DNA of 64,000 nucleotides from Thermoleophilaceae bacterium (GCA_030447725.1 JAUJOQ010000003.1:1-64000), one strand, 5' to 3'; counted from the stretch's first letter, positions 13,159-23,155 are shown. Numbers and translations: made by a program. The notes: generated by a model from the sequence alone, not told the origin.

Positions 13159-15222
13159 TTGAGGTCGAGAGGGAGCCGATGGCAGGTCGTTTTCACCCTG
13201 TGTGTGCTCGGCCTCGTGATGCCGGGGGTCGCTACGGCCCACCTCGAGCGCCCCTCGTACTGGCCGGACCCCGCGCCCGACACCTCGGTCGACCCGCCGG
13301 CCGGCGGCGCGGTGCCCAAGGCACGCTCGCTGACCTCCGCCGTCACCGGGAAGGGCCCGGGCGACGTGCGTGTCGTGTGTCAGGGCCGCGGTGGGAGGAA
13401 GTCGCTGACGCTGGCGCTCCGCTCGATCCGCCAGGCGCGCAGGAGCGGCTTCCGCATCCGCCCGAGCCAGCTCAAGATCCGCTTCACCGCCAAGCAGGCC
13501 CGGCGCTGGGCTCAGATCAACCGCCGGCTGCGCCGCCAGTGCCGGTACCGCTCGATCCAGAAGGCGGTCAACGCCTCCTCTAACAACGACCGCATCGTGA
13601 TCATGCCCGGTCTGTACCGAGAGCCCGCCTCGCGCCGCCAGCCCGTCGACGATCCCCGATGCAAGCCGGGTCTCCTGCAGCGGGACGCCAGCGGCGATCC
13701 CACGCCGAGCTACGAGTACCAGGTCACCTGCCCGAACGATCAGAACCTCGTCTACGTCCAGGGGCGAGCGGTCACGGGCAAGCCGCTCGAGACGCCGCGC
13801 GAGGACCGTCAGGGGATCCCCGAGCAGGAGCTGGGCGAGTGCGTGCGCTGCAACCTGCAGATCGAGGGCAGCGGCCCCAAGCCCACCGACGCGATCATCG
13901 ACGCGGGCACGGGCTACACGACTCGCGGCCCGTCGGCCAAGCCGGCGGGGCATACCAAGCACGTCGTGATGCGGGTCGATCGTGGCGACGGCTTCGTGGG
14001 CCGCAACTTTCTGATGCGCGGCGGCCTCGAGTTCGGCTTCTACACCGAGGAGACAGACGGCGTGCTGCTCGATCGCACCAAGTTCTACTGGAACGCCGAC
14101 TATGGGCACCTGAGCTTCACCACCGACCACAACGTGGTCAAGAACTGCGACGGCTTCGGCGCCGGCGACGCGGTGATCTACCCCGGGGCGGCGCCGGAGA
14201 CCGGCTCCCAGGCCACGGCCTTCTATCCCGACGCACCTCGCGCGAATACCGTGATCAAGCAGTGCGACATGCGCGGCTCGGAGCTCGGCTACTCGGGCTC
14301 GATGGGCAATGCCGTGCGCATCACCGACAACCACATCTACGGCAACAGCACGGGGATCGCCAGTGACACGCTGTCGGCGGCCGGCCACCCCGGCTTTCCC
14401 GCCGACAGCGCCGAGATCGACAACAACTTCATCTACTCGAACAACTTCAACGTCTACTCGCAGACGTCCCCGGTCGAGCCGCTGGTGACGGTGCCCGTCG
14501 GCACGGGGATCATCTACGCCGGGATGAACGACGCGAAGGTGCACGACAACTGGATCTTCGACAACTGGCGTGACGGCGCGATGTTGTTCGCCGTACCCGA
14601 TGCGGTGACCAATGGAGGCGGAGCCGAGGGCTCGGTCTTCCCCGGCGTCTCGTGCGCCGGGGCGCCCGAGAACGGCCTGTCGACCTCGTGTGGCAATCGC
14701 TTCTTCGACAACAGGATGGGCCAGGTGCCGCCGGGCTTCACCTTCCCCGCGGCGCTCGACCAGTTCGGAGTTCAACACGGGGAAGCGACCGCCACGGCGC
14801 TGCCCAACGGCAACGACTTCTGGTGGGACGAGTTCATCTCCAACACCGGGAACTGCTGGTTTGGAAACACCGGCCCGGACGGCAAGGGCGCGAGCGTCAC
14901 CGGGCCCGGCGACGCGGGCCGCACCCCCGGGATACCGCCGAACCTGCTGCCGAACTGCGGCGGCGGCCAGAACCCGGGCACCAGCGTGGGCACCGGTGAC
15001 GTGGCCAAGGAGGCCTACTTGGTCGACTGCTCCGAGGGTCCCGACGACGAAACCGGGCCGCTCGACTGCGACTGGTGGGGCACGCCGCCGCGCCCGGGCA
15101 GCGCGGCAGCGCGCAGCCGGAGCCGCGAGTTCGCCGCGGCGGCCCGCGCCTACGCGGGGACGGAGGAGGCCGAGCGGCTGCGCCGGCGCATGGCGGAGCT
15201 GATCGCGGATGCGGGCCGGTAG
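13159..15222 (+). CDS. Secreted right-handed parallel beta-helix protein
   Basis: 687 residues from a TTG preceded by a GGGGGAG site. The signal peptide is roughly residues 1-27 (VVFTLCVLGLVMPGVATA). After a basic linker, residues ~130-500 contain repeated short strands with Asn/Asp turns (VMRVDRGDGFVGRNFLMRG, ITDNHIYGN, IDNNFIYSNN, VHDNWIFDN), typical of a right-handed beta-helix. This fold occurs in polysaccharide lyases and other carbohydrate-active or surface proteins. Catalytic residues are not identified, so an enzyme role is unproven. Several cysteines near the C-terminus suggest disulfides outside the cell. It overlaps the start of a small lipoprotein gene. Confidence 0.8.
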   Translation: MRSRGSRWQVVFTLCVLGLVMPGVATAHLERPSYWPDPAPDTSVDPPAGGAVPKARSLTSAVTGKGPGDVRVVCQGRGGRKSLTLALRSIRQARRSGFRIRPSQLKIRFTAKQARRWAQINRRLRRQCRYRSIQKAVNASSNNDRIVIMPGLYREPASRRQPVDDPRCKPGLLQRDASGDPTPSYEYQVTCPNDQNLVYVQGRAVTGKPLETPREDRQGIPEQELGECVRCNLQIEGSGPKPTDAIIDAGTGYTTRGPSAKPAGHTKHVVMRVDRGDGFVGRNFLMRGGLEFGFYTEETDGVLLDRTKFYWNADYGHLSFTTDHNVVKNCDGFGAGDAVIYPGAAPETGSQATAFYPDAPRANTVIKQCDMRGSELGYSGSMGNAVRITDNHIYGNSTGIASDTLSAAGHPGFPADSAEIDNNFIYSNNFNVYSQTSPVEPLVTVPVGTGIIYAGMNDAKVHDNWIFDNWRDGAMLFAVPDAVTNGGGAEGSVFPGVSCAGAPENGLSTSCGNRFFDNRMGQVPPGFTFPAALDQFGVQHGEATATALPNGNDFWWDEFISNTGNCWFGNTGPDGKGASVTGPGDAGRTPGIPPNLLPNCGGGQNPGTSVGTGDVAKEAYLVDCSEGPDDETGPLDCDWWGTPPRPGSAAARSRSREFAAAARAYAGTEEAERLRRRMAELIADAGR

Positions 15223-15601
15223 GGGCGTCTGGCCGTTTCTGGCCGTTGTGGTCGTCGTGGCCCTCGCCGGGGGTTGCGGAGGCGAGGACGAACCGGCGGC
15301 CGGGGCCAAGGCCGTAGGCGGGGCGAAGCCGAAGCCGGTGGGCACCGAGCGGGCCGGCTCGGTCACCCAGTACGCGGACTGCGACGACTGGCGTGCGGGA
15401 TCGCCGGCCGAGCGCCGCGCGACGATCGTCGAGCTTCGAAGCCAGCTCACACCGCAGACCTCTCAGACCGCCGAGTCGCCGCTCGCAGACGAGCGCGCCT
15501 ACGAGATCCTGCAGAAGGCCTGCACGCCGGACTTCGCCGACAGCCTTCGGCTCTACAAGCTGTACGTGCGGGCTCAAGGCTTCGCGCCGCTGAACGACTA
15601 G
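15209..15601 (+). CDS. Small lipoprotein
   Basis: 130 residues. The signal sequence ends in a good lipobox (V-A-L-A-G-G-C at about 23), followed by a flexible Gly/Ala/Pro stretch. The mature part has two further cysteines (DCDDW and KACTPDF) and predicted helices. No family name can be given. It begins inside the last codons of the beta-helix gene, so the two are likely cotranslated and may function together at the envelope. Confidence 0.75.
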   Translation: MRAGRGVWPFLAVVVVVALAGGCGGEDEPAAGAKAVGGAKPKPVGTERAGSVTQYADCDDWRAGSPAERRATIVELRSQLTPQTSQTAESPLADERAYEILQKACTPDFADSLRLYKLYVRAQGFAPLND

Positions 15602-15698
15602 TCGCGGTGCCACTGGATTCGCCGCTCGATGCGGCGGATGTCGCCCAGCGTCACATTTCGTCTCTCGCCTGGCTCACTTGGCCTGAGAGAATGCGCCC

Positions 15699-16703
15699 GT
15701 GGAGGCTCCGAGCACGAGCGATCAGCTATCGGGGTTCACCGAGCGGATGGCCCGGCGGGAGCGCGACGAGCTGTCAGCTGCGGCGGCGCGGGCCTATCCC
15801 GCCCGCCGCGCTCGTCCTGAGGAGGACTCGGGCCATCGCACGCCTTTCCAGCGCGATCGCGACCGGATCGTGCACACCAGGGCCTTCCGCCGGCTCAAGC
15901 ACAAGACCCAGGTGTTTATCTCGCCCGAGGGCGACCACTACCGCACCCGGTTGACGCACACTCTCGAGGCGTGTGGCATCGCGCGCAACGCGGCCCGTGC
16001 CCTGCGCCTCAACGAGGACCTCACCGAGGCGGTCGGACTGGGCCACGATCTCGGGCATCCACCCTTCGGCCACATCGGGGAGGCGGTGCTCGACGAGTGC
16101 CTGCGGGAGCGGTACGGCGTGAGCTTTCACCACAACCACCACTCCCTTCGGATGGTCGAGCGTCTCGAGGACCTCAACCTCACAGAGCAGGTACGCGACG
16201 GGATCCTCAATCACACCGGGCCCGACCGCCCGGACAGCCTGGAGGGACGGATCGTGCGGATCGTGGACCGCATCGCCTACATCAACCACGACATCGACGA
16301 CGCCATCAGGGCGGGGGTGATCTCCTTCGAGGATCTTCCCGCGGACGAGATCGGGGTTCTCGGAGAGACCGGCTCGGCCCGCATCGAGACGCTCATGCGC
16401 GATCTGCTGGAGCGCTCGGAGGAGGCGGATGACATCGTGCAGGGCGAGGAGGTCGGCGGCGCGATGCTGCGCCTGCGCGAGTTCATGTTCGGCCACGTCT
16501 ACCTCGGACCGGAGGCCCAGCGCGAGCGCCTGCGCATCGAGCGGATGCTGCGCTTCCTCTTCGACCACTACGCCGAGAACCTCCCGCCCGCGCTCACCCC
16601 CGATGCCGCCGACCACGAGCGCGTGGTGGACTACCTGGCGGGGATGACCGACCGCTACGCCATCCGAGTGTTCTCCGACCTGTCCGTGCCGCAGGGCTTC
16701 TAG
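15699..16703 (+). CDS. dgt: dGTP triphosphohydrolase (HD domain)
   Basis: 334 residues from GTG. The conserved start of the family is present (RTPFQRDRDRIVHTRAFRRLKHKTQVF). The metal-binding HD residues are H87 (RLTH), H116-D117 (GLGHDLGHPPFGH) and the Asp in YINHDIDDA. The enzyme hydrolyses dNTPs to nucleosides and triphosphate, helping set nucleotide pools. It heads the dgt-dnaG-rpoD cluster, a common actinobacterial arrangement, with 8 bases to dnaG. Confidence 0.93.
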   Translation: MEAPSTSDQLSGFTERMARRERDELSAAAARAYPARRARPEEDSGHRTPFQRDRDRIVHTRAFRRLKHKTQVFISPEGDHYRTRLTHTLEACGIARNAARALRLNEDLTEAVGLGHDLGHPPFGHIGEAVLDECLRERYGVSFHHNHHSLRMVERLEDLNLTEQVRDGILNHTGPDRPDSLEGRIVRIVDRIAYINHDIDDAIRAGVISFEDLPADEIGVLGETGSARIETLMRDLLERSEEADDIVQGEEVGGAMLRLREFMFGHVYLGPEAQRERLRIERMLRFLFDHYAENLPPALTPDAADHERVVDYLAGMTDRYAIRVFSDLSVPQGF

Positions 16704-16711
16704 GCACGCCC

Positions 16712-18508
16712 ATGGCTCGTTACACGAAGGCCTCGATCGAGCGGCTCACGGAGTCGGTCGACACCGTGGCGATCGTCTCGCGGCGGACCGACCTGCGCCG
16801 GGTGGGCTCGCGCCACGTCGGTCTCTGTCCCTTCCACGAGGAGCGCACCCCTTCCTTCTCGCTGGATGCCGAGCGGGGCGTCTACTACTGCTTCGGCTGT
16901 GGCAAGGGCGGCGACACGATCGAGTTCGTGATGGAGACCGAGGGCCTGCCCTTCCCGGAGGCGGTGGAGCAGCTGGCCCAAGACGCCGGCGTTGAGCTCG
17001 AACGCGACCGCGAGGACCCCCGGGAGGAGGAACGCCGCCGTCACCGCGAGCGCCTGCTCGCCCTTCTCGACCGCACCGCGGGCTTCTACGCGAACTACCT
17101 GTGGGGCGCCGCCGAGGCCCGCCGCGCGCGCGACTACCTGGCCTCGCGCGGGCTCTCCGAGGAGGTCCTGCGCGCGTTTCGCGTCGGCTACGCGCCAAAG
17201 GCCTGGGACCGCGTGCTGATGAGCGCTCAGCGAGACGGCTTCAAGCCCGACGAGCTGCTGGCCGCCGGGCTGGCCCGCCGCGGGCGGGGCGGCGGCGTCT
17301 ACGACTGGTTCCGAGGACGGATCACGTTCCCGCTGGCCGACCCGCGCGGGCGGGTACTCGGGTTCGGGGCGCGCGCGATGCGCGAGGACCAGGGCGCCAA
17401 GTACGTGAACACGCCCGAGGGCGAGCTCTACCACAAGGGCCGACTGCTGTTCGGTATCGACCGCGCGCGGAGCGCCATCGCAAAGTCCGGAAGGGTGGTG
17501 GTCGTGGAGGGCTACACCGACGTGCTGGCCCTGCACCAGGCGGGCGTGGAGGACAGCGTGGCGATCATGGGCACGGCCCTGACCGGCGATCAGCTCGACG
17601 GGCTGGCGCGTGCCGCCGGCGACGAGGGCACGGTGTTCTTGGCCCTGGACGCCGATCGCGCCGGTCGTGACGCGATGCTCAGGGCCGCCCGGATGGCCGA
17701 GGAGCGCGGCGTGGGGCTCCGCGTGGTGCAGATGCCGGAGGGCACGGATCCCGCCGAGTTGGTCACCGAAGGCGGGGCGGAGGCGATCGTGGCTCGTGTC
17801 ACGAGCGCGCTGTCTGTGGTTGAGTTCGAGGTGGAGAGAGTGCTTGCCGACGCCGACCGCGACACCCCTGAGGGCAGAGACCGGGCGCTCGCAGAGGCCC
17901 GCGACGTGATCGCCGCCACCCCCCGGGGCAGCGCCCGCCGGGATCATCTCGAGAGGAAGGTCGCTGATCGCCTCGATCTGGCTCCGCATTTCGTCACCTC
18001 CGGTGGCGGATCCGGCGGGCCCCGGCCAGTCCCCGCCGAGCCGGAGATCCCCGCGCCTCAGGCTCCGCGACCTGCGGGGCCCCGTCCAGGCACGCCCGGG
18101 GCGGCTTCGCTGGGCGCGGAGCGAGTCTTCCTCGCCCTCTGCCTGGCCGCCGGGTCCCTCGGGCGCGAGCATCTCGCGCGGCTCGTCCCCGAGCACTTCT
18201 CCTCGAGCCTCACCCGCCGAGCCCGCGACTACCTGGCCGAGCACTTCCACGACCCGCTTGGTGGCCTTCCCAGCGGCGACGCTCAGCTCGACGAGATGGT
18301 CGCCGGCATCGCTCTCGAGGCAGACAACGACCCGCCGAAGGGCAACGAGTCGCTGCGGATGAGCTTTCTCGCGCTCGAGCTCAAACGCATCGAGCGTGAC
18401 CTGCGTCGCGCCCGCGAGGCCGGCGACTTCACCGAGCAGGGCCGGCTGGCAGTCGCCAAGCGGCAGGTGTTCGATGAGATGAGCAGCGTGATGGGCCAGG
18501 CCACGTGA
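16712..18508 (+). CDS. dnaG: DNA primase DnaG
   Basis: 598 residues. The N-terminal CHC2 zinc site has C39, H42, C60 and C63. The primase core and TOPRIM domain follow, with [10 protein letters not shown] near 265 and LDADRAGRD near 310. A Pro-rich linker (about 430-460) leads to the C-terminal helicase-interaction domain. DnaG makes RNA primers for lagging-strand replication. Its stop overlaps the GTG of rpoD (GTGA), so primase and primary sigma factor are coupled. Confidence 0.95.
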   Translation: MARYTKASIERLTESVDTVAIVSRRTDLRRVGSRHVGLCPFHEERTPSFSLDAERGVYYCFGCGKGGDTIEFVMETEGLPFPEAVEQLAQDAGVELERDREDPREEERRRHRERLLALLDRTAGFYANYLWGAAEARRARDYLASRGLSEEVLRAFRVGYAPKAWDRVLMSAQRDGFKPDELLAAGLARRGRGGGVYDWFRGRITFPLADPRGRVLGFGARAMREDQGAKYVNTPEGELYHKGRLLFGIDRARSAIAKSGRVVVVEGYTDVLALHQAGVEDSVAIMGTALTGDQLDGLARAAGDEGTVFLALDADRAGRDAMLRAARMAEERGVGLRVVQMPEGTDPAELVTEGGAEAIVARVTSALSVVEFEVERVLADADRDTPEGRDRALAEARDVIAATPRGSARRDHLERKVADRLDLAPHFVTSGGGSGGPRPVPAEPEIPAPQAPRPAGPRPGTPGAASLGAERVFLALCLAAGSLGREHLARLVPEHFSSSLTRRARDYLAEHFHDPLGGLPSGDAQLDEMVAGIALEADNDPPKGNESLRMSFLALELKRIERDLRRAREAGDFTEQGRLAVAKRQVFDEMSSVMGQAT

Positions 18509-19461
18509 GCGAACAGACGGACAGCCGCCAACCCGGAGCCGACGGGAAGGCCGACGCCTATGACAACTTCGACGAGGGGGGCGTGGTCAGCGCCGGGGTC
18601 CCGGTGGCCGCGCCGGAGGGCGGCGTGGAGGACGCCGTGCGGCTCTACCTGGAGAACATAGGCCGAGTCCCTCTGCTCACGAAGCAGGACGAGGTGCGGC
18701 TCGCCAAGCGCGTCGAGCAGAACGACATGGCAGCGAAGAACGCCCTGATCGAAGCCAACCTGCGCCTCGTGGTCTCGGTGGCCAAGCGCTACCAGGGCCG
18801 CGGCCTCAGCCTCCTGGACCTGATCCAGGAGGGCAACATGGGGCTAATACGGGCAGTCGAGAAGTTCGACTGGCGCCGCGGCTTCAAGTTCTCCACCTAC
18901 GCAACGTGGTGGATCCGCCAGTCGGTGACGCGCTCGCTGGCCGATCAGGCTCGAACCATTCGGATCCCGGTGCACATGGTCGAGCGGATGAACCGGGTGC
19001 TCGGCGCGCGGCGCCAGCTGTCCCAGGAGCTCGAGCGAGACCCGACTCCCGGGGAGATCGCCGTGGTGGTCGAGATGGAGGTCGAGCAGGTGGAGGAGCT
19101 GCTGAAGATCGGGCAGGAGCCCGTCTCCCTCGAGGCGCCCGTGGGCGGCGTGGAGGACTCGGCCCAGCTCGGCGACTTCATTCACGACGAGCCGCGCTAC
19201 CGCCCCGACGAGCAGGTCGCCCTGCTGATGCGCGACGCGGACGTCCAGAATCTGCTGGCGGACCTGCCCTACCGCGAGCGGCGAGTGATCGAGCTGCGCT
19301 ACGGACTAGACCCCGAGGGCCCGATGACCCTCGAGGACATCGGCAGGCACGTGGGCCTGACCCGCGAGCGCGTGCGCCAGATCGAGGTCAAGACCCTGCA
19401 GATGCTGAAGAGCTCGGGACGGGCGGACAGGCTGCACGGGATGGGGGAGGAGGAGTACTAG
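18505..19461 (+). CDS. rpoD: Primary RNA polymerase sigma factor
   Basis: 318 residues, a short primary sigma. Region 1.2 is [12 protein letters not shown]. Region 2 is [27 protein letters not shown] with the RpoD box [11 protein letters not shown]. Region 3 runs to about 230, and region 4.2 is the helix-turn-helix [21 protein letters not shown]. Region 1.1 is reduced to an acidic tail of about 45 residues. It directs RNA polymerase to housekeeping promoters. Translation starts by overlap with dnaG. Confidence 0.95.
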   Translation: MSEQTDSRQPGADGKADAYDNFDEGGVVSAGVPVAAPEGGVEDAVRLYLENIGRVPLLTKQDEVRLAKRVEQNDMAAKNALIEANLRLVVSVAKRYQGRGLSLLDLIQEGNMGLIRAVEKFDWRRGFKFSTYATWWIRQSVTRSLADQARTIRIPVHMVERMNRVLGARRQLSQELERDPTPGEIAVVVEMEVEQVEELLKIGQEPVSLEAPVGGVEDSAQLGDFIHDEPRYRPDEQVALLMRDADVQNLLADLPYRERRVIELRYGLDPEGPMTLEDIGRHVGLTRERVRQIEVKTLQMLKSSGRADRLHGMGEEEY

Positions 19462-19508
19462 GCGGAGCCGACTGCGGTTCTGTCCGGTGAGCCTGCGAAC
19501 GTACGTTC

Positions 19509-20010
19509 GTGTCCAAGGACGAGCTGCAGTTGGATCCAAAAGTACGGCTTTGAAACGAACCGGACGAAACGGCTTCGCGAGGGGGCTCAGGTCCCGCCGG
19601 ATAGTCCGGCGCGCATCGAGCTGACCTGTATCCGGCACGGTTCCACCCAGTTTCGGCGAAAGACCGGCGGGAACTACGCTTGCGCGCGATGCGCCTCCGA
19701 GGCCGTCAGCCGGCGACGCCGGCGGATGAAGCAAATCCTCGTCAGCGAGGCGGGCGGAAAGTGCCGCATTTGCGGGTACAAGCGTTACGTCGGAGCGCGC
19801 GAGTTTCACCACCTTAACCCTTCTACGAACACCTTCTCCCTCAGCCACGCGGGGGTCACCCGCTCACTCGCGAGGGCGAGGGAGGAGGCCCTCAAGTGCA
19901 TTCTGCTCTGCGCGAACTGCCACGCGGAGGTCGAGGGCGGTATCGTGCACCTTGACCGTGAGGGTATGTCCGGACCGCCGGGCATACCCCATACGGGCAG
20001 TCCGGGGTAG
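19509..20010 (+). pseudogene. HNH endonuclease-like remnant missing its helix-turn-helix
   Basis: From 19531 an open frame reads WIQKYGFETNR, then CIRHGSTQF, CARC, CRICG, REFHHLNP and CANCHAEVE. These are the two zinc knuckles and HH/N motif of HNH nucleases. The frame has no ATG, GTG or TTG before 19726, well inside the conserved part. A second frame beginning GTG at 19509 (V-S-K-D-E-L-Q) meets it at 19530, as if the N-terminal helix-turn-helix had been deleted with a frame change. Its stop (TAG) lies inside tRNA-Asn. A short product from the ATG at 19726 cannot be excluded. Confidence 0.6.
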
Positions 20011-20074
20011 CTCAATTGGCAGATGCGCTCGACTGTTAATCGAGAGGTTGTGGGTTCGACTCCCACCCCCGGAG
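20001..20074 (+). tRNA. tRNA-Asn (GTT)
   Basis: A 74-base cloverleaf starts TCCGGGGTAGCTCAATTGG. The acceptor TCCGGGG pairs with CCCCGGA at 20067-20073. The anticodon loop is CTGTTAA (anticodon GTT), and the T arm is GTGGG-TTCGACT-CCCAC. The discriminator is G and CCA is not encoded. The HNH remnant ends within its first bases. Confidence 0.97.
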
Positions 20075-20105
20075 TTGTCGTGGCGAGAATTGCGGATCGC
20101 GGTGC

Positions 20106-21506
20106 TCAACAAAAGCTCTCGAGTGCGCGTGCGGCCTCGGTGCTTCCATCGCGTCGGTGAGACCAGTTCTTTAGTTCGAGGGCGCGCTCGCCGTAGCCCG
20201 GATCGGCCAGCAGCTTGCGCACCGCCAAGCGGACCCCGCGCGGCGTCACCAGCCGCCGCGGCAGCGAGATCCCGGTCCCAGACCAGGACAGGCGGGCCGC
20301 GTTCTCGGCCATGTCGCCCGCCTCGGGGCAGCCGATCACGGGCACCCCGCATGCCAGCGAGCGCACCACCGTGCCGTGGCCGGCGTGACAGATCACCGCG
20401 GCGCAGCCCGGGATCGAGCGGGCGTAGGAGAGCCAGTCGACGATCCGGGCGTTGGCCGGGGTTGGCAGTGGCGTGGTGGGCGCCCGCCGGTTGGTGGTGG
20501 CGAGTACGCGCACGGGCTCGCCGGCCAGTCCCTGCAGCGCCGCTCGCAGCATCCGGTGGTCGGGGTCCTGCGACGTGCTGGGTGCGATCAGGATCAGCGG
20601 CTCGTCGCCCGGCGGCGGCTCGGCGACCTCGCCGTGCACTTGCTCCCACAACAGAGGCCCGGTCACTCGCACGGAGGGATCGCGGTCATGACGCGGGTAC
20701 TCGAGTTGCGGAAAGGTGGCCACGATCGCCAGCTGGCGTGAGATCCCGCCGTGCACGTGGTCGAGCGCGGGCAGCCCCACGCGCTCACGTGCGCCGTTGA
20801 GCTCCTCGCGCCCGCGCTCCTGCCCGCCGGAGAGGATCGGCCGGGCCAGGCTCCAGGCGGCAGACCCCAGCCGCGTGCGCGGCAGGCGTGCTCCGGCGGA
20901 GTAGGGGGGCAGTCCCGCCTCGGACGTGGGCAGTACATGGGGGATGAGGGTGGCCCACGGCCGCTCGGCCATCTGAGCCGCGAGGCCGCCGGCCACGGTG
21001 AGGATGTCCGCCACCACGGCGTGCGGATCGAAGTCTTCGATCAGCGGCATCGTGTCTCGCGCGGCGCGCACCGCCGCCGCGTATGGAGCCAGGCCTCCCC
21101 TCGGCCACACGTCGTACTCGGGCGCGGGGGAGAAGGACATGCCCTGGCGCTGCACATGCTCGGCCCAGCGGCTCCACGTCTGCAGGCAGACCTCGTGTCC
21201 CCGGCCCACCAGCGCCCGCCCGAGCGCGATGGCCGGGAACGCGTGCCCGGGGTCGCCGAAGGCGGCGAGGAGATACCGGTGCCTAGGGAGCTGCCCGTCG
21301 TCGGACTCCCCATCGGGGGAGGAGCGCAGCCGAAACGTCTCGGGAGGAGCGCAGCCGGAACCCTGTTCCGGCGAGCACCGCACCGGGGGCTCTCCGGCGA
21401 GCACCGGACCCTTCCCGGGGGAGGAGCGCAGCCGAAACGTCTCGGGAGGAGCGCAGCCGGAACCCTGTTCCGGCGAGCACCGCACCGGGGGCTCTCCGGC
21501 GAGCAC
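20106..21506 (-). CDS. MGT-type UDP-glycosyltransferase (GT1) with a repeat-derived N-terminus
   Basis: The core from RHRYLLAAFGDPGHAFPAIALG (about residue 76 of the long frame) is a GT-B glycosyltransferase. The nucleotide-sugar site is HAGHGTVVRSLACGVPVIGCP near 375-400. Members transfer sugars to small lipophilic acceptors such as macrolides, carotenoids or flavonoids. No ATG/GTG/TTG lies just before the core. The likely start is GTG at 21506, preceded by GGGGAGG, or the equivalent GTG in the second repeat copy. Either way ~40-70 extra residues come from a 102-bp tandem repeat. It follows the LLM oxidoreductase gene by 14 bases, so the two are probably one operon. Confidence 0.8.
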   Translation of the reverse strand: MLAGEPPVRCSPEQGSGCAPPETFRLRSSPGKGPVLAGEPPVRCSPEQGSGCAPPETFRLRSSPDGESDDGQLPRHRYLLAAFGDPGHAFPAIALGRALVGRGHEVCLQTWSRWAEHVQRQGMSFSPAPEYDVWPRGGLAPYAAAVRAARDTMPLIEDFDPHAVVADILTVAGGLAAQMAERPWATLIPHVLPTSEAGLPPYSAGARLPRTRLGSAAWSLARPILSGGQERGREELNGARERVGLPALDHVHGGISRQLAIVATFPQLEYPRHDRDPSVRVTGPLLWEQVHGEVAEPPPGDEPLILIAPSTSQDPDHRMLRAALQGLAGEPVRVLATTNRRAPTTPLPTPANARIVDWLSYARSIPGCAAVICHAGHGTVVRSLACGVPVIGCPEAGDMAENAARLSWSGTGISLPRRLVTPRGVRLAVRKLLADPGYGERALELKNWSHRRDGSTEAARALESFC

Positions 21507-21522
21507 CGGACCCTCCCCTCTC
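21319..21522 (-). repeat. 102-bp in-frame tandem duplication at the glycosyltransferase 5' end
   Basis: Bases 21319-21420 and 21421-21522 are two near-identical copies of a 102-bp unit (34 codons), differing mainly at the last few bases. Each unit contains internal echoes (GGAGGAGCGCAGCCG twice and CCGGCGAGCACCG twice) and a potential GTG start. Read leftwards each copy encodes a segment beginning LAGEPPVRCSPEQGSG. Because 102 is a multiple of three, the frame stays open. Confidence 0.85.
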
Positions 21523-22555
21523 AGACCAGCTCAGCCAGGTCGCGGATCATGCCCTTGCGCTCTTCTGGATCGAACGCCATCGGACTGCAGATCAGCGTGC
21601 CGACACCGGCGTCGCGGTACACCGCAAGGCGCTCTGCCACCTGCTCCTTCGGCCCGCACAGGGAGGTCTGGTCGATCAGCTCGGCGGGAAGCGCCGCTGC
21701 GGCGTCGTCCTTCTTGCCGGAGAGGTAGAGGTCCTGGACCTCGTCGGCGGCGTCCTCGTACCCGTACCGTCGCACGAGCGCGTTGTAGAAGTTCTTGTCC
21801 TTGGAGCCCATGCCGCCCACGTACAGCGCAAGCAGCGGGCGCACGGCGTCGCGGGCGCGGTCGACATCGTCGTCGATGGACACGTTCACGTTGGGGGCGA
21901 TGTCGAACGAGTCGTCGATCGCCTTGTCCGCGCGTGCGGCGCCCTCCTCGAGCAGAGCGCGGAACTCGCCCACGTGCTCGGGGGAGAAGAAGGTGGGCAG
22001 CCAGCCGTCGGCGATCTCGCCGGTGAGCTGGGTGTTCTTGGGACCGATGGCCGCGATGTAGATCGGGATCCGGTCCTGGACCGGCGAGATGGTGAGCTTG
22101 AGCGCCTTGCCCGGGCCGTCTGGCAGCGGGAGGGTGTAGACCTCGCCCTCGAACTCGAGCCTCTCCTTGGCCAGCGCCGTGCGCACGATCGCTACGTACT
22201 CGCGCGTGCGCTGGAGCTGCCTGGCGAACGGCTGTCCGTGCCAGCCCTCCGCCACCTGGGGTCCGGAGGAGCCGATGCCGAGCAGCATCCGGCCGCCGGA
22301 GATGTTGTCGAGCGTGGCGGCGGTCATGGCGGTCATCGCGGGTGTACGCCCCGGCATCTGGAAGATCGCCGACCCCACCTTGATCCGGTCGGTGTTGGCC
22401 GCCAGCCACGCCAGCACGGTGGCCGTGTCCGAGCCGTAGGCCTCGGCCGCCCACACGGAGTGAAAGCCCGCGGACTCGGCTTCGCGCACGATGTCGAGCT
22501 GCTGCTCGGCGGTCAGGCCGAGACCCCAGTAGCCCACGTGAAGACCTAACCGCAT
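21521..22555 (-). CDS. LLM-class F420-dependent oxidoreductase
   Basis: 344 residues from ATG with AAGGGGAG upstream. It has a luciferase-like TIM barrel: LGLHVGYWGLGLTAEQQLDIVREAE, then GSAIFQMPGRTPAMTAMTAATLD and GRMLLGIGSSGPQVAEGW. The pattern fits the F420-dependent branch (for example methylene-H4MPT reductase-like or probable F420 dehydrogenases) rather than FMN luciferases, in line with F420 use in this phylum. The substrate is unknown. It is divergent from the 22670 gene and probably cotranscribed with the glycosyltransferase. Confidence 0.87.
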   Translation of the reverse strand: MRLGLHVGYWGLGLTAEQQLDIVREAESAGFHSVWAAEAYGSDTATVLAWLAANTDRIKVGSAIFQMPGRTPAMTAMTAATLDNISGGRMLLGIGSSGPQVAEGWHGQPFARQLQRTREYVAIVRTALAKERLEFEGEVYTLPLPDGPGKALKLTISPVQDRIPIYIAAIGPKNTQLTGEIADGWLPTFFSPEHVGEFRALLEEGAARADKAIDDSFDIAPNVNVSIDDDVDRARDAVRPLLALYVGGMGSKDKNFYNALVRRYGYEDAADEVQDLYLSGKKDDAAAALPAELIDQTSLCGPKEQVAERLAVYRDAGVGTLICSPMAFDPEERKGMIRDLAELV

Positions 22556-22669
22556 GCAACTCCCCTTTCAGCAGCAGGAACGACCTTGAAGTAGCCGACG
22601 TCCCGCCCTACGCTGACCCGGTCCGGGCGGGGGACGGCATCGTATGGGCAAGCGAAGGAGAAGGGCGGT

Positions 22670-23155
22670 ATGCGACGAGCACTCAGACCTGCGCGCGACC
22701 TGCGGATGGCGGTCAACAGCATGCCGGCCGCGACCCGCCGGGCGATGCTCGATGCCCTCGATGTGAGCCCCATCATCGTCGGCGCCTACACCGACCGTGA
22801 CGGCGGTGTGTGCCCGATGCTGGCCGCCCATCGCAACGGTGGCCGCACGAGTTTCCCCGGCTTCGCCGAGGCGTGGGACCGCTACACCCGCGCCGGCGAC
22901 GGTCCCCGCCGAGCGACCGACCGCGAGGTGCGCGCCCTGAGAGGGATGCTGGAGGCCGGCATCGCCAGAGAGGACGAGCGCGAGGAGGGCTTCCTGGCCG
23001 ACGCGATAACGGCGCACCGAACCGCGCAGATCGATCGAGCCCGCCGCGAGGAGTACGAAGCGAAGCCGATGAAGAGCCGTCGACACTGGGAAAAGGCCTT
23101 CGCCACGCTGGACGAGGCGGCTGAGGTGTCTACATGTTGTCCCCCGGCCGGATGA
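22670..23155 (+). CDS. Conserved small basic protein, function unknown
   Basis: 161 residues with a strong AAGGAGAAGG site before the ATG. It is cytosolic and has no membrane segment. The N-terminal half (MPAATRRAMLDALDVSPIIVGAYTDRDGGVCPMLAAHR) looks like a compact alpha/beta unit; the second half is helical and rich in Arg/Glu. Codon use looks like the backbone. I recognise no named domain. Its 3' end overlaps the convergent SDR gene by 26 bases. Confidence 0.7.
   Translation: MRRALRPARDLRMAVNSMPAATRRAMLDALDVSPIIVGAYTDRDGGVCPMLAAHRNGGRTSFPGFAEAWDRYTRAGDGPRRATDREVRALRGMLEAGIAREDEREEGFLADAITAHRTAQIDRARREEYEAKPMKSRRHWEKAFATLDEAAEVSTCCPPAG

Noticed and set aside
12880..15450. Very long leftward open frame opposite the beta-helix gene
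   Set aside because: Its sequence is low in hydrophobic patterning and antisense to a gene with a signal peptide and repeats; a shadow.
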